Assembly (NCBI RefSeq): GCF_021405525.1 | Contig: NZ_JAGQAG010000001.1 | Coordinates: forward strand, 496,001 to 560,000 | DNA: 64,000 nt | From: Ruegeria pomeroyi | GTDB taxonomy: Bacteria; Pseudomonadota; Alphaproteobacteria; Rhodobacterales; Rhodobacteraceae | Reading direction: 5' to 3' | Part shown: piece by piece, positions 34,599 to 43,505 of the stretch | Position numbering within the stretch: the first letter of the stretch is position 1 | How the letters are laid out: each line of letters begins with the position of its first letter | The notes under the pieces: generated by a model | Seen by the model: only the letters and a program-made list of their open reading frames with translations | What the model was told of the DNA's origin: nothing | The model's database searches: none | Position numbers and translations under genes: made by a program

Positions 34599-34808
34599 TT
34601 AGACTTGTCGGGCGGCCCCATTGTCTTTTTCGACATCCGACGCTATCTTTTGGATTGCCTCGGCAGAGAGGATAGATTTCTGGCTCATCCCATCGGAAGA
34701 GATTGCAGACTCTACCCACTTCGCTGCCGAGGCGCCGTCCTCCAAAAACTCGACTGCCTCGAGAGCCTGCGCGCAAAGTGTTGTTTGTAGGGTCGCGTCA
34801 ATGATAGG
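34599..34808 (-). pseudogene. Fragment of an unknown gene in the tRNA-Ser scar
   Basis: A 69-codon stretch without a start codon at its upstream end. Its amino-acid pattern looks coding: DGASAAKWVESAISSDGMSQ and ILSAEAIQKIASDVEKDNG, ending in TAA at 34599. No family is recognised. It lies 263 bases from the transposase remnant on the same strand. It is probably the tail of a gene lost when the region decayed; a chance frame is possible. Confidence 0.35.
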
Positions 34809-35186
34809 CTAATCTACGTTGTTCGCCGCCTACGCACCGCATACCGACATGTATCGGGTCATGAGTAGCATCGACAACAGTTTAGCCGCAATTTCGACAC
34901 GCTTACGCGCGCGTACCCATAGCTGAGGCTCGGCGCACGGGCGCTCACCGAGATATTCAGCGCAATCGCGGGCGTATGTGATCTAGAGCCGGTCCATTGC
35001 TATGCGACAGAACCTGATTGCCTTTCATTCACGGCTGGTTATTTTCAGGCGCTTCTTAGGATTGCTAGTTAGGTAAGTTCCGTGAAAATCCGAGGTAAGC
35101 CGCGTCAATGTGGGGGATTTAGTGGGGGATGCATTCAACTATTTCGTCGAATTTCCATTATAATTCAATAATTTATAAAGAAATGG
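34809..35186. other. Non-coding AT-richer segment beside tRNA-Ser
   Basis: I see no supportable gene here. The base composition is visibly less GC-rich than the surroundings and all frames are broken. GTGGGGGAT occurs twice in direct orientation (35110-35118 and 35122-35130, start-to-start spacing 12 bases), close to the 3' end of the tRNA gene. Such repeats can be integrase arm sites, but no integrase gene remains. Confidence 0.5.
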
Positions 35187-35276
35187 TGGCGGAGCCGATG
35201 GGATTCGAACCCACGAGACCCTTCCGGGCCTACTCCCTTAGCAGGGGAGCGCCTTCGACCACTCGGCCACAGCTCC
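35187..35276 (-). tRNA. tRNA-Ser (anticodon GCU)
   Basis: It has a class II tRNA shape with a long variable arm. The acceptor stem GGAGCTG pairs with CGGCTCC, with discriminator G and an encoded CCA at 35187-35189. The D-arm is GGCCGAGTGGTCGAAGGC, the anticodon stem-loop CTCCC-CTGCTAA-GGGAG gives GCU, and the T-loop is TTCGAAT. It reads AGC and AGU codons. The 3' end faces the decayed IS region. Confidence 0.97.
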
Positions 35277-35351
35277 GCTGACCCGTTTATGGATTTCATC
35301 ACCCAAGGACAAGGCGAAATTGCGGTTTTTTTGTACGCTCTGGCGATTTGT

Positions 35352-36269
35352 TCATGTCTCGGCGGAGTCAGGCGCCGCCACCGCTAGTGCGGTCATGCTG
35401 GCCGAAACCTGCTCGAGAAACTGAGCGCCGATGGCCGAAATCGGACGACCGTGCGCTGTGACGACGATGACATCCAACAGGATACGGGGTGAAAACCGGC
35501 GCAGGACATAGCCGTTGCGATCGTCGCTGGACAAGGTGAACGGGTCGACCAGCGTAACCCCAAGCCCCTGTTTCACCAGGTTGAGCGCGTTGCGAAACAG
35601 GTCTGTCTGGCAACGAATTCTCAGGTTGGCACCTTCGCGATGAAACGCCTCACGGGCGCGGCGGGTCACCATATGGTCGGCGCCCATGACGATAAAGGGC
35701 ACATCGTCCAGCAGCGTGGGCGTCAATTCATCGTGCCGGGCCAGCGGGCTGTCGGCCGGCACCGCGCATTGGATTTCAAAGAAGAACGGGATCCAGTCCA
35801 GCCCGTCGGTTCGCACGGGCTGTTCGCAGATGCCGATCTCGAACAGGCCGGCGATCACCCAGTCCTGAATCTTGGCCGAGTATTGCGACTGAAAGGCGAC
35901 GGTCAGGTTAGGTTTGTCGGCAGCAAACCGCGCGATCTGTTCAGGCAGAAAGCCAAAGGCCATGGCGTGGTTGGTGGCCACCTGCAATTGCCCGGCCTTC
36001 TGGTTCTGCAGGTCGACCACCGCCTGATTGACCTGGCCCAGCCCGCGCATCACCGTGTCGACCTCGTCGAACAGAACCATTGCCTCGGGCGTAGGCAACA
36101 GGCGACCACGATTGCGTTCGAAGAGTTTGAGACGGGTTTGCCGCTCCAACTGCGCCAGAAGGTTGGAAATGGCGGGCTGTGACACGCCCAACCGTTCGGC
36201 GGCACCTGTCACGGTGCCAGTCTCGATAATGGCGTGAAACGCCTGATAGTGGCGAAAGAAACGGCTCAT
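35352..36269 (-). CDS. LysR-family regulator of the oxoprolinase/TRAP cluster
   Basis: A 305-residue LysR regulator with HTH at residues about 16-35 (ETGTVTGAAERLGVSQPAIS) and an effector-binding domain starting at LQVATNHAMAFGFLPEQIAR. The start at 36269 has only a weak Shine-Dalgarno. It is divergent from the enolase-superfamily gene that opens the catabolic cluster, with a repeated GAAATGATGC in the gap, so it is the likely regulator of that cluster. The effector is unknown. Confidence 0.92.
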   Translation of the reverse strand: MSRFFRHYQAFHAIIETGTVTGAAERLGVSQPAISNLLAQLERQTRLKLFERNRGRLLPTPEAMVLFDEVDTVMRGLGQVNQAVVDLQNQKAGQLQVATNHAMAFGFLPEQIARFAADKPNLTVAFQSQYSAKIQDWVIAGLFEIGICEQPVRTDGLDWIPFFFEIQCAVPADSPLARHDELTPTLLDDVPFIVMGADHMVTRRAREAFHREGANLRIRCQTDLFRNALNLVKQGLGVTLVDPFTLSSDDRNGYVLRRFSPRILLDVIVVTAHGRPISAIGAQFLEQVSASMTALAVAAPDSAET

Positions 36270-36283
36270 ATCACTTAGGATAT

Positions 36284-36329
36284 CATCAGAAATGATGCCT
36301 TGTGCAAATCTTAGTATTGGAAATGATGC
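36284..36329. promoter_or_regulatory. LysR-type binding-site candidates before the enolase gene
   Basis: CATCA and TGATG form a dyad around GAAA at 36284-36297. GAAATGATGC occurs at 36289-36298 and again at 36320-36329, 31 bases apart (about three helical turns). The position between divergent lysR and its likely target fits recognition and activation sites. Confidence 0.5.
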
Positions 36330-36371
36330 AAAAGCTTCCGCACACTCTCCTTGGGTCAACGGGGATTGAAG

Positions 36372-37499
36372 ATGGGCGATCTTGAGCAAAAGATCATGGG
36401 ATTCGATCTGTGGCACCTGGCCTTGCCAGTCGTGTCCGCGCGCGACCACGGGATCGGACGGGTCGAGGGAAGCTGCGAGATCGTCGTGCTGCGCCTTGTC
36501 GCCGAAGGTGGCGCCGAGGGGTTTGGCGAGGCCTCGCCCTGGTCGGTCTTTACCGGCACGCCCGAGGCGAGCTATGCGGCGCTTGATCGCTACCTGCGTC
36601 CACTGGTGATCGGGCGGCGGGTCAGTGACAGGGTCGCGATCATGGAAGAGGCTGCCCGTGCCGTCGCCCATTGCACCGAGGCGAAGGCGGCGCTGGACAG
36701 CGCGTTGCTGGATCTGACGGGCCGCATTTCGACCCTGCCGGTCTGGGCGCTGCTTGGTGGCAAATGCCGCGACACGATCCCGCTCAGCTGTTCCATCGCC
36801 AACCCGGATTTCGACGCCGATATCGCGCTTATGGAGCGGTTGCGGGCAGATGGCGTGGGGTTGATCAAGCTAAAGACCGGTTTTCGAGACCATGCCTTTG
36901 ATATCATGCGGCTGGAACGGATCGCGCGCGATTTCCCCGAGTTCCGGGTGCGCGTCGACTACAATCAGGGGCTTGGGATCGAAGAGGCGGTGCCGCGCGT
37001 GCTGGATGTGGCGCGGTTCCAGCCCGATTTCATCGAACAGCCGGTGCGGGCCCATCATTTCGAGCTGATGGCCCGGCTGCGTGGGATGAGCGATGTGCCC
37101 CTGTTGGCGGATGAGAGCGTCTATGGCCCCGAGGACATGGTGCGGGCCGCACGCGAGGGGATCTGCGACGGCGTCTCGATCAAGATCATGAAATCCGGTG
37201 GGCTGACGCGGGCCCAGACAGTGGCCCGGATCGCCGCAGCCCATGGGCTTATGGCCTATGGCGGCGACATGTTCGAGGCCGGGCTGGCGCATCTGGCCGG
37301 CACGCACATGATCGCCGCCACTCCCGAAATCACCTTGGGATGCGAATTCTATCAGGCCAGCTATTTCCTCAAGGAGGATATTCTGGAAACGCCGTTCCGG
37401 GTCGAGGCGGGCCAGGTCATCGTGCCTGACGGGCCGGGGCTGGGCGCGCGGGCCGATCCCGGCAAGCTTGACCACTATGCCGTCAGAAAATCGGGGTGA
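36372..37499 (+). CDS. Enolase-superfamily enzyme (muconate lactonising subgroup)
   Basis: A 375-residue enzyme with the N-terminal capping domain and a TIM barrel. The lysine pair is in GLIKLKTGF. The metal ligands are Asp in VDYNQG, Glu in FIEQPV and Asp in LLADESV, and the second general base is Lys in SIKIMKSGG. That set defines the MLE subgroup, which includes cis-3-hydroxyproline dehydratases, N-succinylamino-acid racemases and dipeptide epimerases. Neighbours (amino-acid oxidase, oxoprolinase) favour an amino-acid-derived substrate. Start chosen at ATG 36372; 36396 is possible. Confidence 0.9.
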   Translation: MGDLEQKIMGFDLWHLALPVVSARDHGIGRVEGSCEIVVLRLVAEGGAEGFGEASPWSVFTGTPEASYAALDRYLRPLVIGRRVSDRVAIMEEAARAVAHCTEAKAALDSALLDLTGRISTLPVWALLGGKCRDTIPLSCSIANPDFDADIALMERLRADGVGLIKLKTGFRDHAFDIMRLERIARDFPEFRVRVDYNQGLGIEEAVPRVLDVARFQPDFIEQPVRAHHFELMARLRGMSDVPLLADESVYGPEDMVRAAREGICDGVSIKIMKSGGLTRAQTVARIAAAHGLMAYGGDMFEAGLAHLAGTHMIAATPEITLGCEFYQASYFLKEDILETPFRVEAGQVIVPDGPGLGARADPGKLDHYAVRKSG

Positions 37500-37608
37500 C
37501 CCACTCAATGGCAACTTATCGACATTTTGTTGACGTTTTGGAAATGTGTGGCATGCTGACGCTTAGGGAATCGGATATGGCCCGTGCTCTTGCCGGTTGG
37601 GGAAAAAC

Positions 37609-38874
37609 ATGACGGATACCGCAAAGACCATTGCGATCATCGGCGCTGGCATCGTCGGGGTGTCCACCGCGATCTGGTTGCAGCGCGACGGGCACAAGGT
37701 GGTGCTGATCGACCGCGCCGGTCCCGCCGAAGGCACGTCATACGGTAATGGTGGCGTGCTGGCCTCTTGCGCGATCGTACCGGTGAGCACGCCGGGCCTG
37801 ATCGGCAAGGCACCCAAGATGCTGTTCAACCCGAATGAACCCTTGTTTCTGCGGTGGGGATATCTGCCCAAGCTGACACCTTGGCTGGTGCGGTTCCTTC
37901 GTCGGGCCAATGCAAGCGACGCGGCGCAGACCGCAGCGGCGATGGCGCCTATCATCGGCGACAGCCAGGCCGACCATCTGGCGCTGGCGCAGGGAACCGG
38001 CGCCGAGAAATGGGTCGTGCCCTCGGACTATCTGTTCCTCTACAACGACCGTGCCCACTATCAGGGGGACGCGTTCACCTGGGACCTGCGGCGGCAGAAC
38101 GGCTTTGCCTGGGATGAGATGGAGGCCGATGAATTCCGCGCCTATGATCCGGCTTTCTCCACCGATCTGCGGTTTGCCATCCGCCTCAAGGATCACGGGC
38201 GCATCACCGATCCGGGCCAGTACGTCAAGGATCTGGCCGCGCATGTGGTCGCCTCGGGCGGGAAGCTGATCAAGGCCGATGTCGAGGATATCGCGCGGGA
38301 AAACGGCCGTGTCACCGGGGTGCGCGCCGGTGGCCAGACCATCCCCTGCGATGCTGCCGTTGTCGCCACCGGGGTCTGGTCCGGACCACTGGCCAAGAAA
38401 CTGGGCCTCGACGTGCCGCTCGAGGCCGAGCGCGGCTATCATATCGAGTTCTGGAACCCGAATTTCATGCCGAAATCGCCGGTCATGGTGGCCGCGCGCA
38501 AGTTCGTCGCCACCCCGATGGAGGGCCGCTTGCGCCTGGCCGGGGTGGTCGAGTTCGGTGGGCTCGAGGCGGGACCGTCCCGTGCTCCGATCGAGTTGCT
38601 CAAGCGCAGCGCGGCGGCGGTGTTTCCCGGCCTCAAGGCCGACGAGGTGACCGAATGGCTGGGCCACCGTCCGGCGCCCGCGGATTCGATCCCGGTGATC
38701 GGCGAACTGCCCCATCTCAAGGGCGCCTTTACCGGCTTTGGTCACCACCATGTCGGCCTGACCGGCGGCCCGAAAACCGGCCGCATCCTGGCACAGCTCA
38801 TCTCGGGGCGGCAGCCCAACATTGACCTGAGCGTCTATTCACCGGCACGCTACACGAAGGCCGGGCAAAACTGA
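37609..38874 (+). CDS. FAD-dependent D-amino-acid dehydrogenase-like oxidoreductase
   Basis: A 421-residue DAO/DadA-type flavoprotein. The dinucleotide fold is IAIIGAGIVGVSTAIWLQRD near the N-terminus, GTSYGNGGVLA follows, and the C-terminal FAD contact is FTGFGHHHVGLTGGPKTGRI. It would oxidise an amino or imino acid at the membrane or cytosol. It is the second gene of the cluster, 109 bases after the enolase gene; a TTGACG (37530-37535) in that gap may be part of a second promoter. Confidence 0.92.
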   Translation: MTDTAKTIAIIGAGIVGVSTAIWLQRDGHKVVLIDRAGPAEGTSYGNGGVLASCAIVPVSTPGLIGKAPKMLFNPNEPLFLRWGYLPKLTPWLVRFLRRANASDAAQTAAAMAPIIGDSQADHLALAQGTGAEKWVVPSDYLFLYNDRAHYQGDAFTWDLRRQNGFAWDEMEADEFRAYDPAFSTDLRFAIRLKDHGRITDPGQYVKDLAAHVVASGGKLIKADVEDIARENGRVTGVRAGGQTIPCDAAVVATGVWSGPLAKKLGLDVPLEAERGYHIEFWNPNFMPKSPVMVAARKFVATPMEGRLRLAGVVEFGGLEAGPSRAPIELLKRSAAAVFPGLKADEVTEWLGHRPAPADSIPVIGELPHLKGAFTGFGHHHVGLTGGPKTGRILAQLISGRQPNIDLSVYSPARYTKAGQN

Positions 38875-38911
38875 GAACCTGAAAACGAACCAACCAACTA
38901 GGGAGACTACA

Positions 38912-39886
38912 ATGAAAAAGCTGACAACTCTTCTGGCCGCTACCGCGCTGACCTCGGTTGCGGCCCTGTCCGCCACGGCCGAGACCTGGGACATGCCGCT
39001 GGCCTATTCCGGCTCGAACTTCCACTCGGTCACCGCGGCCGAGTTTGGCAATTGCGTCACCACCGGCACCGGTGGCGAGATCGAGATCGTTACCCATCCC
39101 TCGGGCTCGCTGTTCAAGGGCGCCGATATCAAGCGCGCCGTGCAGACCGGTCAGGCGCCGATCGGCGAGCGCCTGTTGTCGGGCCACCAGAACGAGAACG
39201 CGCTGTTCGGTTTTGACTCGGTACCTTTCCTCGCCACCTCGTTTGACGATGCCGACAAGCTGTGGAAGGCCGCCAAGGAACCGCTGTCCGCGCTTCTGGC
39301 CGAGCAGAACCTGACCCTGCTCTATTCGGTGCCGTGGCCGCCGCAGGGCCTGTATTTCAAGAACGAGGTGAATTCGGTCGCCGATATGAAAGGCATCAAG
39401 TTCCGCTCGTACAACAACGCCACCTCGCGGCTGGCGGAACTGACCGGCATGCTGCCGGTGACCATCGAGGCGGCCGAGATCAGCCAGGCCTTTGCCACCG
39501 GTGTGGCGGATTCGATGATTTCGTCCGGTTCCACCGGTTATGACCGCAAGGTCTGGGAATCGCTGAACTATTTCTACGAGGTCGATGCCTGGCTGCCGCG
39601 CAACTACGTGTTCGTGAACTCGGATGTCTGGTCGGGCGTGAGCGATCAGAACAAGAACGTGATCCAGGCCTGTGCCGGGCTGGCCGAGTATGCGGGCAAT
39701 TGGCGGTCCAAGGAATACACGGGCTTTACCCTTCAGGGTCTGCGCGATGGCGGCATGACCGTCGGTCCGGCTTCGGATCAGCTGGTGGCCGAGTTGAAAG
39801 AGATCGGTGTGACCATGACCAGCGAGTGGCTCGAAGCTGCCGGTGATCAGGGCCAGGCCATCGTCGACGCCTTCAAGGCCGACTGA
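38912..39886 (+). CDS. dctP: TRAP transporter substrate-binding protein
   Basis: A 324-residue periplasmic DctP-family protein. A signal peptide (MKKLTTLLAATALTSVAALS, cleaved after Ala-Thr-Ala) precedes the mature start ETWDMPLAYSGS. The conserved arginine that binds the substrate carboxylate is in GIKFRSYNNATSRLAELTGM, and EAAEISQAFATGVADSMISS is the usual hinge. It captures a carboxylated ligand for DctQM. A strong hairpin separates it from dctQ, which would allow more DctP than permease. Confidence 0.95.
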   Translation: MKKLTTLLAATALTSVAALSATAETWDMPLAYSGSNFHSVTAAEFGNCVTTGTGGEIEIVTHPSGSLFKGADIKRAVQTGQAPIGERLLSGHQNENALFGFDSVPFLATSFDDADKLWKAAKEPLSALLAEQNLTLLYSVPWPPQGLYFKNEVNSVADMKGIKFRSYNNATSRLAELTGMLPVTIEAAEISQAFATGVADSMISSGSTGYDRKVWESLNYFYEVDAWLPRNYVFVNSDVWSGVSDQNKNVIQACAGLAEYAGNWRSKEYTGFTLQGLRDGGMTVGPASDQLVAELKEIGVTMTSEWLEAAGDQGQAIVDAFKAD

Positions 39887-39901
39887 GCGACGGGATGCGG
39901 C

Positions 39902-39929
39902 GCGGGCGGCGGATCAACCCGCCGCCCGC
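39902..39929 (+). promoter_or_regulatory. GC-rich hairpin between dctP and dctQ
   Basis: GCGGGCGGCGG and CCGCCGCCCGC pair perfectly (11 bases) around ATCAAC. It lies 15 bases after the dctP stop and 38 bases before the dctQ start and has no adjacent T-run. It may stabilise the dctP message or lower downstream expression, matching the high demand for binding protein. Confidence 0.75.
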
Positions 39930-39967
39930 ACTGATCCGGCTGATTTTTCCGAAACGGAGGATGTGTC

Positions 39968-40501
39968 ATGGCGCTACTGAGAGGTTTGCGCAGCGGACTG
40001 GATTTGCTCTATCTCATCGCCGGCGTTCTGGCCGCGATGTGCCTGGTCGGCATATTGGGGCTGATCGTGGTGCAGATGCTGGCCCGCTGGACCGGCGAAG
40101 TGTTTCCGGGTGCGCCCGACTATGCGGGTTACGCCATGGCAGCGGCCTCGTTTCTGGCCTTTGCAAACGCGCTGAACCGGGGCAGTCATATCCGCGTTTC
40201 GATCCTGCTCAACGCGGTGCCCGACGGGCTGCGCCGCTGGATCGAGGTCTGGTGCTTCGGCATCGGCACGGCGGTGATGTGGTATTTCGTCTGGTACGCC
40301 TATCGCTTTGTCTATTGGAGCTGGAAGTTCAACGATATCAGCCAGGGGCAGGACCGTACCCCGCTATGGATCCCGCAATCGGCGATGCTCTTGGGCGCCG
40401 TGATCCTGGCCATCGCGCTGACCGATCACCTGATCCACGTCATCTTCAAGGGCGATCACCGCATCACGCGTGACCTCGCCGACCAGAGCCACGGGGAGTA
40501 G
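39968..40501 (+). CDS. dctQ: TRAP transporter small permease
   Basis: A 177-residue DctQ-family membrane protein with four membrane segments and the family stretch VQMLARWTGEVFPGAPDYAG followed by ALNRGSHIRVSILLNAVP. It pairs with DctM as the sodium-driven permease. It ends six bases before dctM. Confidence 0.93.
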   Translation: MALLRGLRSGLDLLYLIAGVLAAMCLVGILGLIVVQMLARWTGEVFPGAPDYAGYAMAAASFLAFANALNRGSHIRVSILLNAVPDGLRRWIEVWCFGIGTAVMWYFVWYAYRFVYWSWKFNDISQGQDRTPLWIPQSAMLLGAVILAIALTDHLIHVIFKGDHRITRDLADQSHGE

Positions 40502-40507
40502 GCGGCG

Positions 40508-41821
40508 ATGGAAAACCTTTCGGTCATCATTCTGTTTCTCTTCGTTCTCTTCACCTTGCTGGGTACCGGCGTCTGGGTCGGGCTGGCGCTGATGGGCGTG
40601 GCCTGGGTGGGGATGGAGCTGTTCACCACCCGCCCCGTGGGCGATGTCATGCTCACCACGATCTGGTCGGCCTCCTCCAGCTGGACCCTGACGGCGCTGC
40701 CGATGTTCATCTGGATGGGAGAGATCCTATATCGAACGCGCTTGTCCGAGGACATGTTCAAGGGGCTATCGCCCTGGATGGCACCGCTGCCCGGTGGGCT
40801 GGTGCATACCAATATCGTCGGCTGTACCGTCTTTGCCGCCGTGTCGGGCTCGTCCGCGGCCACGCTGACCACAGTGGGCAAGATGTCGATCCCCGAATTG
40901 CGCAAGCGCAAATACCCCGAGCGGATGATCATCGGCACGCTGGCCGGGGCGGCGACGCTGGGCCTGATGATCCCGCCCTCGCTGACGCTGATCGTCTATG
41001 GCGTCACCATCAACGAGTCGATTACCAAGCTGTTCTTTGCCGGTATCCTGCCGGGGCTGGTGCTGGCGGCGATGTTCATGGGCTATGTCGCGATCTATTC
41101 CCGCATTGGCAAGGATTGGAGCCCCAATCCCGAACCCAAGCTGAGCTTTGCCGAGAAAATCCGCAACTCGCGGTTTCTGGCGCCGGTGATCACGCTGATC
41201 GTGGTGGTGATCGGGTCGATGTATCTGGGCTATGCCACCGCAACCGAGGCCGCCGCATTTGGTGTCATCGGCTCGCTGCTCCTGGCGCTGGGACAGGGAT
41301 CGCTGAGTTGGAAGACCTTTGCAGAAAGCCTGATGGGCGCCACCCGCACCAGCGCGATGATTGCGCTGATCCTTGCCGGCGCGGCCTTTTTGTCGCTGTC
41401 GATGGGCTTTACCGGCCTGCCGCGCGGGCTGGCTAACCTGATCGCCGCCTGGGACCTGTCGCGGTTCGAGTTGCTGATGGTGCTTCTGGTCTTTTACGTC
41501 ATCCTTGGCTGTTTCCTAGACGGCATCTCCTCCGTGGTGCTGACCATGGCGGTGGTCGAGCCGATGATCCGCGATGCGGGCATCGACCTGATCTGGTTCG
41601 GCATCTTCATCGTGGTGGTGGTCGAGATGGCGCAGATCACGCCGCCGATCGGCTTCAACCTCTTCGTTTTGCAGGGGATGACCAATCACGAGATGAGTTA
41701 CATCGCCCGCGCCGCCATTCCGATGTTCCTGATCATGGTGCTGATGGTGTTCGTACTGATCCTGTTCCCCGATCTGGCCACCTGGTTGCCGGACAATCTG
41801 AGGGCGGGTCCGGGGCAGTAG
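40508..41821 (+). CDS. dctM: TRAP transporter large permease
   Basis: A 437-residue DctM-family protein with about 12 membrane segments. Motifs are VSGSSAATLTTVGKMSIPEL and LGLMIPPSLTLIVYGVTINE in the first half, and VVVEMAQITPPIGFNLFVLQ in the second. It forms the sodium-coupled pore with DctQ. It starts six bases after dctQ. Confidence 0.95.
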   Translation: MENLSVIILFLFVLFTLLGTGVWVGLALMGVAWVGMELFTTRPVGDVMLTTIWSASSSWTLTALPMFIWMGEILYRTRLSEDMFKGLSPWMAPLPGGLVHTNIVGCTVFAAVSGSSAATLTTVGKMSIPELRKRKYPERMIIGTLAGAATLGLMIPPSLTLIVYGVTINESITKLFFAGILPGLVLAAMFMGYVAIYSRIGKDWSPNPEPKLSFAEKIRNSRFLAPVITLIVVVIGSMYLGYATATEAAAFGVIGSLLLALGQGSLSWKTFAESLMGATRTSAMIALILAGAAFLSLSMGFTGLPRGLANLIAAWDLSRFELLMVLLVFYVILGCFLDGISSVVLTMAVVEPMIRDAGIDLIWFGIFIVVVVEMAQITPPIGFNLFVLQGMTNHEMSYIARAAIPMFLIMVLMVFVLILFPDLATWLPDNLRAGPGQ

Positions 41822-41848
41822 CGCCCGGCCGGCAAGGGAGCAGGGATA

Positions 41849-42769
41849 ATGCAACAGGCGCTGGCCTTTGTTGCCCGGCATGGCAGGCTGGGCCTGATGG
41901 TGGGGTTGGCCGCTGGCCTGGCCCTGCCGGGGCTGGCGGCGGTAATGCGGCCCTGGATCCCGCAACTGGTGGCGCTGTTGCTGTTCCTGACCGCCTTTCG
42001 CATCGGCCCGGTCGATGCGGCAGGCTCGCTGGCGGACCTGACCCGAACCACGCGCCGGGTTCTGGTGCTGCAACTGGCGCTGCCGATCCTGTTCCTGTTG
42101 GGCCTGCACCTGCTGGGCTTGCCGGTAACGCCATTGGCGCTGGTGGCGGCGCTGGTGCTGGCTGCGCCCTCGGTTACTGGCTCGGCCAATTTCACCATCC
42201 TGCTGGGGCATGACCCGGCGCCGGCGCTGCGGCTCTTGATTCTGGGCACGGCGCTGTTGCCGCTGACCGCGATCCCGGTGTTCTGGCTGTTGCCCGCCTT
42301 TGGCGACCCGACCGAGGTGTTTGGCGCCGCCCTGCGCCTGCTAACTGTCATCCTTGCGGCGGCGGGCTGCGGTTTTGCCCTGCGCCATTGGGGTGCGCGG
42401 CATCTGAGTGATCTGAACCGCCGCGCGATGGACGGGCTGACGGTGATCGCGCTGGCGGTGATCGTGATCGCGCTGATGTCGGCGGTGCGCCCGGCCATGA
42501 CCGAACGCCCGGGCGAGCTGGCCTTTTGGCTGCTGGCGGCTTTTGCCATCAATCTGGGCGGGCAGGCACTGTGCTTTCTGACCCTGCGCGCCACGGGCGG
42601 CGCCGATCCGGTACCCACTTCGATCGTTGCGGGCAACCGCAACTTTGCTCTGTTCTTTGTCGCTCTGCCCAGTGAAGTGACCGAGCCGCTGTTGATCTTT
42701 CTGGGATGCTACCAGTTTCCCATGTACCTGACCCCGACCCTGATGCGGAGGCTCTATGACCCGCGCTGA
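41849..42769 (+). CDS. BASS-like (bile acid:sodium symporter family) carrier
   Basis: A 306-residue membrane protein with about nine or ten hydrophobic segments. APSVTGSANFTILLGHDPAP and VAGNRNFALFFVALPSE match the two crossed-helix motifs of BASS carriers. It overlaps pxpB by 14 bases, so it is part of the operon. It gives the cluster a second transporter next to the TRAP system, perhaps for a product or intermediate. Family call is from motif memory. Confidence 0.7.
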   Translation: MQQALAFVARHGRLGLMVGLAAGLALPGLAAVMRPWIPQLVALLLFLTAFRIGPVDAAGSLADLTRTTRRVLVLQLALPILFLLGLHLLGLPVTPLALVAALVLAAPSVTGSANFTILLGHDPAPALRLLILGTALLPLTAIPVFWLLPAFGDPTEVFGAALRLLTVILAAAGCGFALRHWGARHLSDLNRRAMDGLTVIALAVIVIALMSAVRPAMTERPGELAFWLLAAFAINLGGQALCFLTLRATGGADPVPTSIVAGNRNFALFFVALPSEVTEPLLIFLGCYQFPMYLTPTLMRRLYDPR

Positions 42770-43505
42770 CCCCTTTCCCCTGATACGGACCGTCGGTCTG
42801 GATGGTGCACTCGTCACCTTTGCCGACACCATGACCGAACCGTCGAACCGGGCCGCGCTGGCCTTTCGCGGCGCGCTGCACGAGGCCGGGTGGGAGGGCG
42901 TAGTGGAAAGCTCGACCTCGCTCGCCTCGGCCTATCTGCGCTTTGACCCGCTGCGGCTGAGCCATGCCGAGGTGCAGGCCCGGCTGGCCGCCCTGCTGGC
43001 CGAACGCGACTGGTATGCCGCGCCACTGCCCTCGGGCCGCAAACTGTGGCGGGTGCCCACGGTCTATGGCACCGATCTGGCGCCGCAGCTCGAGGACGCC
43101 GCCGCCGCCGCGGGTCTGGACGTGGACGAGGCGGTCCGCCGTCTGGGAAAATCGCGCGTGCGGGTGCTGACCATCGGCTTTGCCCCCGGCCAGCCCTATC
43201 TTGGCCCGCTGGCGCCCGAGTTCGACATTCCGCGCCTGCAACAGCTGACCCCGATGGTGCCAGAGGGCGCATTGGTCTGCGCCATTCGCCAGCTCATTGT
43301 CTTTGCCGGGCCCACACCCACCGGCTGGCGTCATATCGGACAGACCGCGTTCCGCTGTTTCCGTCCGGGGATGGAGCCGACATTTGCTCTCAACCCCGGC
43401 GACGAGATGGTGTTCGAGCCCATCGAACGCGCCGAACTGGAGCATATCCGCGCCCATAACGAAGACGGCACCGGCGGCGCCAAGGTCGAGGAGATCGCGG
43501 CATGA
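42756..43505 (+). CDS. pxpB: 5-oxoprolinase subunit PxpB
   Basis: A 249-residue PxpB (KipI/allophanate-hydrolase subunit 1 like). The family region RVRVLTIGFAPGQPYLGPL and the following QLTPMVPEGALVCAIRQL are typical. With PxpA and PxpC it hydrolyses 5-oxoproline (pyroglutamate) to glutamate with ATP. It overlaps pxpC by four bases (ATGA). Confidence 0.92.
   Translation: MTRADPFPLIRTVGLDGALVTFADTMTEPSNRAALAFRGALHEAGWEGVVESSTSLASAYLRFDPLRLSHAEVQARLAALLAERDWYAAPLPSGRKLWRVPTVYGTDLAPQLEDAAAAAGLDVDEAVRRLGKSRVRVLTIGFAPGQPYLGPLAPEFDIPRLQQLTPMVPEGALVCAIRQLIVFAGPTPTGWRHIGQTAFRCFRPGMEPTFALNPGDEMVFEPIERAELEHIRAHNEDGTGGAKVEEIAA

Noticed and set aside
34587-34812. Two overlapping plus-strand ORFs in the tRNA-Ser scar
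   Set aside because: Unusual composition and no ribosome-binding site; the opposite strand has a more protein-like frame.
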